From Flavobacteriales bacterium UBA6165 (GTDB lineage: Bacteria > Bacteroidota > Bacteroidia > Flavobacteriales_D > Crocinitomicaceae), in assembly GCA_002422285.1 (NCBI GenBank), contig DIUF01000012.1, forward strand, positions 1 to 9,358: a stretch of DNA of 9,358 bases, read 5' to 3'. Positions within the stretch are counted from its first letter, which is position 1. Every line of letters starts with the position of its first letter. The translations under genes and the position numbers were made by a program. This document shows positions 1 through 6,046 of the stretch, one piece after another. A model generated the notes under the pieces. It did no database searches. It saw only the letters and a list, made by a program, of their open reading frames with translations, and was not told the origin of the DNA.

Positions 1-527
1 TGTCCATACACATTGAAGAAACGCAATGAAATCGCATTCAAACCTTTTTCTTCATGATGCGATGCCAAATAAATCTCATTGTAGCGTTTCGCCATGGCAT
101 AAGAGGTGCGTGGGTCAACCAAAACATCCTCGTTCAAAGCCACATCTTCTATAGCTGAGTGGCCATAAATCCCTGATGTAGAGGCGTATAATATTCTGTT
201 GATGCCATTCAATTCTGCGGCCATCACCACGTTGCGTGTTCCGATAACTTCAACATCCATGGTTTCAACTGGATTATCTGCAACGATGTCAACGCCCAAA
301 ACCGCTGCAAAATGGAAAATCAAATCACAGCCTTTAGCAGCTTGCGTCACCAATTCAGCATCGCGCACATCACCTTTGATGAAGTCGATTTTTCCGAATG
401 TATCTTTGTCGAGTTTGTTTCCGCGCAAAAGACTGTCTAAAACCACCACGTCATGTCCCTCGCTCACCAATCTTTTAGTCAAATTGCTGCCAATAAATCC
501 AGCTCCTCCAGTAATTAATATCTTCAT
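1..527 (-). CDS. NAD-dependent epimerase/dehydratase, extended SDR family (3' part beyond the window)
   Basis: Only the first 175 residues lie in the window; the gene continues past the left edge. The ATG at 527-525 opens with MKILITGGAGFIGSN, the Rossmann GxxGxxG NAD(P)-binding motif at about residues 7-13. Further on come an FHFAA segment (about 72-76), a YASTSGIYG segment with the active-site Ser/Thr region, the catalytic YxxxK as YAMAK, and RFFNVYG. This order is typical of extended short-chain dehydrogenases such as UDP-glucose 4-epimerase or dTDP-glucose 4,6-dehydratase, which act in the cytoplasm on nucleotide sugars and feed surface polysaccharide synthesis. The exact substrate cannot be read because the C-terminal substrate domain is missing. 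It starts 6 bases after the stop of the NlpC/P60 gene and is probably the last visible member of the same transcript. The family call is secure; the reaction is not. Confidence 0.9.
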   Translation of the reverse strand, partial: MKILITGGAGFIGSNLTKRLVSEGHDVVVLDSLLRGNKLDKDTFGKIDFIKGDVRDAELVTQAAKGCDLIFHFAAVLGVDIVADNPVETMDVEVIGTRNVVMAAELNGINRILYASTSGIYGHSAIEDVALNEDVLVDPRTSYAMAKRYNEIYLASHHEEKGLNAISLRFFNVYG

Positions 528-533
528 ATTTTG

Positions 534-1298
534 TTATATTCGTTTTATTGTCAGTAGATTATGTGATTTTAGTCCACTGTGTTTTTTATAAATGCCATCT
601 GTTTTGATGGGGTCTTCTACTACTTTTCCATGGGCGTGCAAAATGGTGCCTTGTCCAGTCAATATGCCCACATGAATTACTTTTCCTGCTGCATTAGAAA
701 AGAAAGCCAAATCGCCCGCTTGAATTTCTTTAAATTCAACTTCTTTACCCTGATTGACTTGTTGAGAGGCGTCTCTCGACAGGTCGATTCCAAGAAAAGC
801 AAAGACCATTTGGGTATATCCTGAGCAGTCAATTCCAGTTGCACTTCGGCCGCCCCAAAGGTAAGGTGTATTCAAATACATTTGGGCAATTTCAACGATG
901 GATTGATTGCGTTGAAGAGCTAAATCTTTTTGCAAGGCTCTGAATTGAATAGCCCCTAATTCAAAACCGTTGAAGTATTCTTCAGGAACCAAACTGCCGC
1001 GGTATAAATGGTAAGGGCCCTCGTTGGTGTGAAAAGGAATTGCGTGTTCCTGAATGCGGCGTGTGGACATTTTTCTCCACCAATGGAAGTTGTCTTCGTC
1101 GCATGCATAAAACTGCTTTTCGTCCATCCAGCCCTCATATTTGTCGTGCACACATTGGATGCGCACCCATTGATTTTTTTGTTCTAAAATTGTTAAGCCT
1201 TCACCGAAAAGCAATTGTGTAACAATTTCCGATGTGTCGGAATCTGTTGCACGAATGGGGGCATGTGCTACTTGTATAATGCCGTACTTTGCTGTCAT
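534..1298 (-). CDS. NlpC/P60 family cysteine peptidase with N-terminal SH3b-like region (YkfC-like)
   Basis: This 254-residue protein has an SH3b-like N-terminal region (about 5-63, ending EGWMDEKQF), a divergent linker or second SH3-like part (about 65-120), and a C-terminal NlpC/P60 domain (about 130-250). The catalytic Cys is C158 in DCSGY, the His is H209 in HVGIL, and the third polar residue is probably H221 in ILHAHG. NlpC/P60 enzymes cleave gamma-D-glutamyl-diaminoacid bonds in peptidoglycan peptides. No signal peptide or membrane segment is visible, so it is probably cytoplasmic. That fits recycling of murein peptides, as in YkfC-type gamma-D-glutamyl-L-diamino acid endopeptidases, rather than attack on the intact wall; this role is inferred from architecture. 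The ATG at 1298 overlaps the TGA of the upstream DinB-like gene as ATGA, which suggests translational coupling and supports this start. Confidence 0.9.
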   Translation of the reverse strand: MTAKYGIIQVAHAPIRATDSDTSEIVTQLLFGEGLTILEQKNQWVRIQCVHDKYEGWMDEKQFYACDEDNFHWWRKMSTRRIQEHAIPFHTNEGPYHLYRGSLVPEEYFNGFELGAIQFRALQKDLALQRNQSIVEIAQMYLNTPYLWGGRSATGIDCSGYTQMVFAFLGIDLSRDASQQVNQGKEVEFKEIQAGDLAFFSNAAGKVIHVGILTGQGTILHAHGKVVEDPIKTDGIYKKHSGLKSHNLLTIKRI

Positions 1299-1879
1299 TT
1301 CGGAAAGTTTTTGTTGTTCAGAATTGCGTTTATTTGCTCTATGTGTCTGTCATTGTGATATACATGAAACATCAAGGCATCTCCTAAACGTAAATAAACA
1401 AATTTTGAAACAGCCATAGGTAATTTTATTCTTCTTAGATTCACTTTTTCGGCCTCATCAAAAATGTGATTCATTTCTTTAAGATAATTCACGAAAGTCT
1501 CTAATTCTCCTCGTTTAATCTCTAAGCCAAAATACTCAGGATTGAAAACACGGGCCGATTTTACGCGTCTTTTTATATTGCGTATTTTACCTAACTTCAC
1601 CAAACGCCATGTGGCTCTGCCTAGTGGACTTGCGATAAAAATAGCCGATGGTTCGGTGTTCTTGTTTTCAAGTATTTTTTTATGAATGATATTTTGGTAG
1701 TAGTGAGCATGGGCATTGAGGTGAGCAAACACTTCTAAAATCGACCAAGACTTAGCACTTGGTTTCCATGCAATTTGTTGGTCAGATAGATTCCGAACTT
1801 TTTCTTCGACAAAACGCAAACATGAAGCATTGATTTGCTTGAGTTCATGTATTAATTTTTCTGTTTCGAAGGTTTGCAT
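1295..1879 (-). CDS. DinB/YfiT-like putative metal-binding protein
   Basis: With the ATG at 1879 the protein is 194 residues; a TTG at 1891 would add four residues (VAK after the start) but is less likely. The ATG fits better with a possible promoter about 23 bases upstream. Near the N-terminus is a WKPSAKSWSILEVFAHLN block, and near the C-terminus an HVYHNDRH block followed by EQI. Together they give the three-histidine pattern of the DinB-like four-helix bundle: H53, H175 and H179 in this numbering. Such proteins bind a divalent metal; some are thiol-dependent S-transferases, including bacillithiol-dependent ones, but most are uncharacterised. The stretch around 85-120 is rich in Arg and Lys. 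It appears to be the first gene of a minus-strand unit with the NlpC/P60 peptidase and the sugar epimerase. The fold call is good; no substrate can be proposed from sequence alone. Confidence 0.78.
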   Translation of the reverse strand: MQTFETEKLIHELKQINASCLRFVEEKVRNLSDQQIAWKPSAKSWSILEVFAHLNAHAHYYQNIIHKKILENKNTEPSAIFIASPLGRATWRLVKLGKIRNIKRRVKSARVFNPEYFGLEIKRGELETFVNYLKEMNHIFDEAEKVNLRRIKLPMAVSKFVYLRLGDALMFHVYHNDRHIEQINAILNNKNFPK

Positions 1880-2030
1880 TTTGGCGACCAATTTCTGTGC
1901 GCGAATTTAGCTTTTTTTACCTGCCTAAAAACATCAATTTTCTGGTTTTTTTGTGAATTCTGTCTTGGTTTTTATGAAAGTGGCTCATTCAAGTGTAAAA
2001 CACGTTATTTTTAGACTCAAATTTGATGTT

Positions 2031-3785
2031 ATGTGCAATTGGAAGTCCTTACTGTTATTGATTTTTCTTTTGGTTTTTGTTTGGAAAGATGTTCAGACTC
2101 AAACGCAAGATGATGTGAATCTTCAGAAATACTGGTATTACCGCTGGCGCTTGGTCAATGATTTTATGAAAGTGGGCGAGGGCAGAGGTCATAGCATAGC
2201 TATTCAAAGCCGACAAGGTTATATTGATATCCCTGATATAGAGGTAGTTGATGCCACTATTTTTCATGGTTATTATTTGGGGATTTTGGCAACAGAATTT
2301 AAGTTGTTGGAATCGAATCTCAGGCACGCCGATTTGGAGTGGACAAAAACGGAGTTGTATTATGCTATTCTGGCTTTTGAGCGATTGGATATGTATGGTG
2401 AAGAATATTTGGGTATGCCGGGGAAAATTGATGGTTGTTTTCAACGTGATGATGTTCCCTGCGATTTTCTTGACCCCAATCGGAACCCTGCAAATTTTAG
2501 GCACTTCAATCAAAATATGCATGTGCCAGAAGGTATTATTCCTGTTTTTAAGATATTTACATCTGATGACTGCCCTGAAGGCACCGAACTTGTTGATAAA
2601 TCGATTCCTAAACATACGCCAAGTATGTCTCAAGATCAAGTGGTTTGGTTGCTCATGGGCTTCATGTTGATGGAGAAATGCGTTAAAGGAAAACATGATG
2701 TCCGTTTAAGAAATGGTCAAATAATTGAATATGATTTTGCTTTTCAGGCTCGAAGGCACGCCACAAACATTATTAATTATTGTAAACACAAATTTCCTGA
2801 AAACCCAGAAAAGTCTAATTGGCGTATTTATAGACCTGATGGAAAAAAAGTTTTTCCTGGCCAGAATGTGTTTGTTTTCAAGTTTCCAATGAGCTTGGTT
2901 GGAAAAAGAATGTATTCAGAATATGCAGAGAATAATCAAAAATTTGAAAAAACACCAGGGCGTACACAATGGAAATTAACGCGCCTTTGGATTCCATATA
3001 AAAATGTGAATGCACCTATGATTGCCATTATGAGTGCTCTTTCTGGTCAATGGGGGAAGGATGAATTCAGCACAATGAAAGCCATTGAAAAAAAATGGAA
3101 AAAACACAACTGGGGCAATTTTTTCGTCCCATTAATGGCTGTTTTACATGATTTAGATTTGAACGAAACAGAGATTTTTGAGCGCATCATGATAGATATT
3201 AATATGGCGCCAGCTGTGGGCCCATATAATTTAACAAGAGATGAAATTGCCCGTTTTGCAGACTCCTTAGGCATCAAAAACTATCCAGAAGGTTGGACGA
3301 GGCATTTGAAATACTGCTCAAGTCATAAAAATCAAATGAATGGAGATTTGGATAACTACATGAGACGCGGATTTTACCCAGGCTTGGACTTCATGCTCCT
3401 ATTCAACTTGTATTATCTAACCGCTAATAAACCTCTCCCGAGTTATCAAAACTTGATTCATCGCAATTATTCCCAACGAGATTTCAATCCTAATGATGCT
3501 GCAGTAAATAGACGAGAAGTGGGTGCTTTTTCAACAATTACCATTCTAGATTTGAACATCTTGGATAGTATCAAATATTTAAGGGTGGGAGAGGATTATG
3601 TGGTGCCACGACCAAATCTTGCTAAGGACGCTCCAAAAACGGAGATTGATGTGCTTCCATTTAATCCATGGGAGAAAGCCAATGTGGAAACGAATAGTTA
3701 TGGTTGGGCAGAGTTTTTTGTCCTGAAAAACCATTTTGAAACAATTCAGAAAAATGATAACTTGAAACTCAAAAAACAGCGGTAA
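2031..3785 (+). CDS. Large secreted protein of unknown function
   Basis: I do not recognise a characterised family. The frame is open from a GTG at 1953 and an ATG at 1974, but the ATG at 2031 puts a clear signal peptide at the N-terminus: MCNWK, then a hydrophobic core LLLLIFLLVFVW, then a polar QTQTQDD segment. That gives 584 residues. The mature protein begins with an aromatic/basic block (KYWYYRWRLVNDFMKVG, about 33-49). Next come ATEFKLLE (87-94), TELYYAILAFERLD (107-120) and CFQRDDVPC (136-144), then an SQDQVVWLLMGFML helix (about 200-213). The rest looks largely alpha-helical. There are six cysteines after the signal (about 136, 144, 181, 217, 251, 429), compatible with disulfides outside the cytoplasm. 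No type IX secretion C-terminal domain is visible: it ends in a charged KLKKQR tail. It stands alone on the plus strand, divergent from the DinB-like gene and convergent with the thioredoxin-like gene. Confidence 0.82.
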   Translation: MCNWKSLLLLIFLLVFVWKDVQTQTQDDVNLQKYWYYRWRLVNDFMKVGEGRGHSIAIQSRQGYIDIPDIEVVDATIFHGYYLGILATEFKLLESNLRHADLEWTKTELYYAILAFERLDMYGEEYLGMPGKIDGCFQRDDVPCDFLDPNRNPANFRHFNQNMHVPEGIIPVFKIFTSDDCPEGTELVDKSIPKHTPSMSQDQVVWLLMGFMLMEKCVKGKHDVRLRNGQIIEYDFAFQARRHATNIINYCKHKFPENPEKSNWRIYRPDGKKVFPGQNVFVFKFPMSLVGKRMYSEYAENNQKFEKTPGRTQWKLTRLWIPYKNVNAPMIAIMSALSGQWGKDEFSTMKAIEKKWKKHNWGNFFVPLMAVLHDLDLNETEIFERIMIDINMAPAVGPYNLTRDEIARFADSLGIKNYPEGWTRHLKYCSSHKNQMNGDLDNYMRRGFYPGLDFMLLFNLYYLTANKPLPSYQNLIHRNYSQRDFNPNDAAVNRREVGAFSTITILDLNILDSIKYLRVGEDYVVPRPNLAKDAPKTEIDVLPFNPWEKANVETNSYGWAEFFVLKNHFETIQKNDNLKLKKQR

Positions 3786-4338
3786 ATATTTTATGGAATT
3801 CGTGCTGAATATCAACACCCTTATTTTGGTTATACCATTGCTGAAGTGTCTGGTTGACGGTGTCAAAATCGGCGTTTTCTGCTTTTAATTTTGTGTGGAT
3901 GATTTGTAAATCTTTTGGTCGCGGTCCCCACACAAATAAGTCATTGTCTTCATTATTTCTTGCAATAAGTTTTGGTATAGATCTTCCGCCATTGGTCAAA
4001 TATTGATCAATGAATTCGTGATTGTCATCGCGTAACACAATTTCCAAGTGGATATTTGGGTTCAATTGCGACATCATGTATATGAGAGGAACGGAATGAG
4101 CAGCATCACCACACCAAGGCTCGGTGATCAAATACCAGTTTTGTTTCTCATCAATGGCTTCAATATCTGATTTCAAATCGGTGCTTATTTCGGTGTTTTT
4201 TAACCAGCGATTCATGCGTGAAAGATTCATTTTAACATAATCTCGATACGCTTCTTTGGCATAAATCTCGTTGGTAAATGTTCCCGAAAGTATGTCTTCA
4301 AAGTGTTGGATGTATTCTTCCCAAGTTAGTGTTGTCAT
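3769..4338 (-). CDS. Thioredoxin-fold protein with a single active-site cysteine (WCGDA)
   Basis: This is a 189-residue soluble protein without a signal peptide, so probably cytoplasmic. An N-terminal helical extension (about 1-65) precedes a thioredoxin fold. Strand WYLITEP leads into the active-site region W75-C76-G-D-A, and a cis-proline segment SIPKLI follows with P122, then a strand FVWGPRP. The usual CxxC is reduced to one cysteine, with Asp and Ala at the next positions. This resembles the group often annotated as thioredoxin family or Thioredoxin_9. A single Cys argues against a classical dithiol disulfide reductase and would allow a monothiol or mixed-disulfide mechanism, or a peroxide- or thiol-sensing role; this is inference. 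The gene has its own TAnnTTTG promoter at 4359-4366. Its TGA at 3769-3771 lies inside the 3' end of the convergent secreted-protein gene, an overlap of 17 bases. Confidence 0.85.
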   Translation of the reverse strand: MTTLTWEEYIQHFEDILSGTFTNEIYAKEAYRDYVKMNLSRMNRWLKNTEISTDLKSDIEAIDEKQNWYLITEPWCGDAAHSVPLIYMMSQLNPNIHLEIVLRDDNHEFIDQYLTNGGRSIPKLIARNNEDNDLFVWGPRPKDLQIIHTKLKAENADFDTVNQTLQQWYNQNKGVDIQHEFHKIFTAVF

Positions 4339-4358
4339 GTTTTGTTTTTTTTACGCTG

Positions 4359-4366
4359 CAAAGGTA
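4359..4366 (-). promoter_or_regulatory. Bacteroidota -7 promoter element of the thioredoxin-like gene
   Basis: On the minus strand this reads TACCTTTG, an exact match to TAnnTTTG, 20 bases upstream of the ATG at 4338. A start site a few bases downstream would leave a leader of roughly 15 bases. No good -33 TTTG is present at the usual distance. That position is instead occupied by the perfect palindrome at 4385-4406, which may mean activator-dependent transcription. Confidence 0.6.
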
Positions 4367-4384
4367 CGCACAAGCACATAAAAA

Positions 4385-4406
4385 AAGGGTGACATATGTC
4401 ACCCTT
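4385..4406 (-). terminator. Rho-independent terminator of the beta-barrel gene (perfect palindrome)
   Basis: The half-site AAGGGTGACAT is followed directly by its exact reverse complement, giving a 22-base perfect palindrome. In RNA this folds as a 9-base-pair stem with an ATAT loop. Read on the minus strand, the right arm CACCC runs into a T-tract of eight residues, two inside the stem and six after it (4386 down to 4380). This is the classic hairpin plus U-tract and lies 24 bases after the barrel gene's stop codon. Toward the plus strand there is no comparable T-tract, so termination is directional. The same palindrome contains GTGA-N6-TCAC, the core of CRP/FNR-family operators, and may have a second role. 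Confidence 0.8.
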
Positions 4407-4429
4407 CCTTGTAATCTTATCGATTTAGC

Positions 4430-5143
4430 TTAGAATCTCCATCCTAAACGGAAAGCTGCGTTCATAGCGTTTGTTCCAATCACAGTGCTTTTTGAAGCAA
4501 GTGAAACGTCTGTAGTTGTTACATTGTTACCTCCAACATTAATTACACTAACATCTGTTCCCTCTTTTATGGTTTGAGTCATCCATCCAAGACCCAACTC
4601 CAAACCAAGATAAACATTTTCGAAAATGTAGTAATCCATACCAGCGCCAATGTTCACTCCAAATCGAGATACGCCAGCTTCAATTTTGCGGCTGATATAG
4701 TTTTCACTATATCCCAAGCCATTAAAGTTAGCCCATTCTCTTGTAAAACTACCGCTGCCTACGTTAATGCCAAGCATAAAATATGGAGACAAACGGTCTG
4801 TTCCAGCTAAATGGTATTCACCACCCAACTGTAGCGTCCAACTTGAGCGCGTAATGTTGTCTGTTCCAACCGCACCAGTTCCATCACCATTTTCTGCAAA
4901 GCTAAAAGATTCAGAATTTGGAGTTCCCATACCATCACCCAAACCAAGTTGTAAACGACCTGCGATGTTGTCATTTACAAAATAACGGAAGCGAATTGTT
5001 GGTGCTGACCACTGAATACCTGCACCTGCGTTGTAATTCAAACCACCTTCTAATGAGTACTTAGAATCATCTGCTGAAGGCTTTTGTGCGAATGTTGAAC
5101 CTACTAGAGCAACTGCACCTACTAAAACTAATAACTTTTTCAT
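4430..5143 (-). CDS. Outer-membrane beta-barrel protein with signal peptide
   Basis: This is a 237-residue protein. The N-terminus MKKLLVLVGAVALVGSTFAQ is a typical Sec signal peptide, with cleavage expected after A19 (TFA then Q). The mature part alternates polar and hydrophobic residues in strands such as IRFRYFV, AGRLQLGLG, WTLQLGGEYHL, YFMLGINVG, FGVNIGAGMDYYI and VYLGLELGLGW. It ends in AFRLGWRF with a terminal Phe, the usual sorting signal for barrel insertion. Size and strand number suggest a small, probably eight-stranded barrel of the OmpA-like or OprF/Opr-like group. No OmpA peptidoglycan-binding domain is present. A Gly/Asn/Thr-rich loop at about 72-98 and another at 193-220 are likely surface exposed. 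It is monocistronic, with a good promoter at 5167-5174 and a strong terminator at 4385-4406. Specific function is unknown. Confidence 0.87.
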   Translation of the reverse strand: MKKLLVLVGAVALVGSTFAQKPSADDSKYSLEGGLNYNAGAGIQWSAPTIRFRYFVNDNIAGRLQLGLGDGMGTPNSESFSFAENGDGTGAVGTDNITRSSWTLQLGGEYHLAGTDRLSPYFMLGINVGSGSFTREWANFNGLGYSENYISRKIEAGVSRFGVNIGAGMDYYIFENVYLGLELGLGWMTQTIKEGTDVSVINVGGNNVTTTDVSLASKSTVIGTNAMNAAFRLGWRF

Positions 5144-5166
5144 TTTTCCAATTTTTAAGTTTCGGA

Positions 5167-5201
5167 CAAATATACGCGGGTTGTATTCCTAAGGTTACAA
5201 A
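5167..5201 (-). promoter_or_regulatory. Bacteroidota promoter of the beta-barrel gene
   Basis: On the minus strand a TTTG (5201-5198) is separated by 23 bases from TATATTTG (5174-5167), a perfect TAnnTTTG. The spacer is at the long end for this promoter class. The -7 element lies 23 bases from the ATG at 5143, leaving an AT-rich leader of roughly 20 bases with no strong Shine-Dalgarno, as is usual in this phylum. Confidence 0.65.
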
Positions 5202-5323
5202 AAATGTTGATTTTATGAACCGAGCCTGTTGAAAACTTTTCAGGTTCACCACTACTTTTTGGATTAAGTGTTTGTTTTTAAGCGTTTTAAGTGATTAACA
5301 AGAATAGTTCTAAATTTATCTTT

Positions 5324-6046
5324 TTAGAAGATTTGTTCGAAGTCGTCAACACCTAAAATTCGACTACAAGTGAATCCTTCAGCGAATTCTACCCCAATTT
5401 CTCTTCCAAATTCGCGCATGCGGCTCTCTAGAAAGTCGAAAAATTCTTTACCTGAGATAGGGGTCTGTGGCTCTGTTGAATTTGGATCGTAGAACTGTGT
5501 CCTGTAACATTTCAAAACTTCAAATTTCTGCTCCACAGAATCTGTCACTTCAATGGCAAAATCGGGTTTGATGTAGCGATCCTGGATGTAGTGGAATACT
5601 TTTTTGGGTCGCCATGCTGTTTGGACTTCGCCATTGTATTGTGTTTCAATTTTTGGTAGTCCAGCGAGAAAACAAGCATCAGCAACCAATTTTGCACCTT
5701 TTGCATGATCAGGATGGCGGTCTTCAATGGCATTGGCCAAAACCAAATTCGGCTTGAAATAGCGAATCATTTCAACAACTTTGAGCAGATTAGCGTGGTT
5801 GTGTTCAAAAAAGCCATCGCCCAAATCTAAGTTGATGCGCTCTTTTGCCCCCAACAATTCCATGGCTTTTCGGGCTTCTTCATCTCTGGTTTCGGCTGTG
5901 CCACGCGTACCCAATTCTCCACGCGTTAAATCTACTAGAGCAACAGTTTTGCCCATCGCAATGTGTTTGGCAAGCGTGCCACCTGCTGAGATTTCAACAT
6001 CGTCGGGGTGCGCACCAAATGCAAGTATGTCTATTGATTTGCTCAT
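5324..6046 (-). CDS. bshB1: Bacillithiol biosynthesis deacetylase BshB1 (N-acetylglucosaminyl-malate deacetylase)
   Basis: This cytoplasmic zinc enzyme of 240 residues, the usual family length, removes the acetyl group from GlcNAc-malate. The product GlcN-malate is then joined to cysteine to make bacillithiol, the low-molecular-weight thiol of Bacillota and many Bacteroidota. The LmbE/PIG-L fold signature is complete. The AHPDD motif is at 12-16, with H13 and D16 as zinc ligands and D15 as the likely general base. A DRHPDH motif at 109-114 supplies the third ligand H114, with H111 as a likely transition-state stabiliser. The spacing matches the Bacillus zinc-binding deacetylase (H12, D15, H113) offset by one. 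A TRGELGTRG segment (41-49) is typical of this branch. The ATG at 6046 overlaps the TGA of ccsBA as ATGA, so it is almost certainly co-transcribed and translationally coupled. The BshB1-type call rests on motif and length recognition without an alignment. Confidence 0.93.
   Translation of the reverse strand: MSKSIDILAFGAHPDDVEISAGGTLAKHIAMGKTVALVDLTRGELGTRGTAETRDEEARKAMELLGAKERINLDLGDGFFEHNHANLLKVVEMIRYFKPNLVLANAIEDRHPDHAKGAKLVADACFLAGLPKIETQYNGEVQTAWRPKKVFHYIQDRYIKPDFAIEVTDSVEQKFEVLKCYRTQFYDPNSTEPQTPISGKEFFDFLESRMREFGREIGVEFAEGFTCSRILGVDDFEQIF

Noticed and set aside
199..591. A 130-codon plus-strand open frame opposite the epimerase gene.
   Set aside because: The minus strand encodes a clear Rossmann-fold enzyme through the same bases; the plus frame is low-complexity Ser/Pro/Thr-rich and has no family resemblance.
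1880..2030. Promoter-like sequences in the divergent gap: TAAATTCG on the minus strand (1902-1909) and TAGCTTTT on the plus strand (1908-1915).
   Set aside because: Each has one mismatch in the conserved bases of TAnnTTTG and only a poorly spaced TTG upstream. They may be real and overlapping, but support is too weak for a feature.
2055..2696. A 213-codon minus-strand open frame opposite the secreted-protein gene.
   Set aside because: It is antisense to a frame with a strong signal peptide and patterned motifs, and its own translation has no domain-like features.
5217..5247. Imperfect inverted repeat GAACC...CAGGTTC between bshB1 and the barrel gene, considered as a bshB1 terminator or small RNA.
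   Set aside because: The arms pair only with a multi-base bulge and no T-tract follows directly on either strand. No convincing terminator for bshB1 is seen in 5144-5323.
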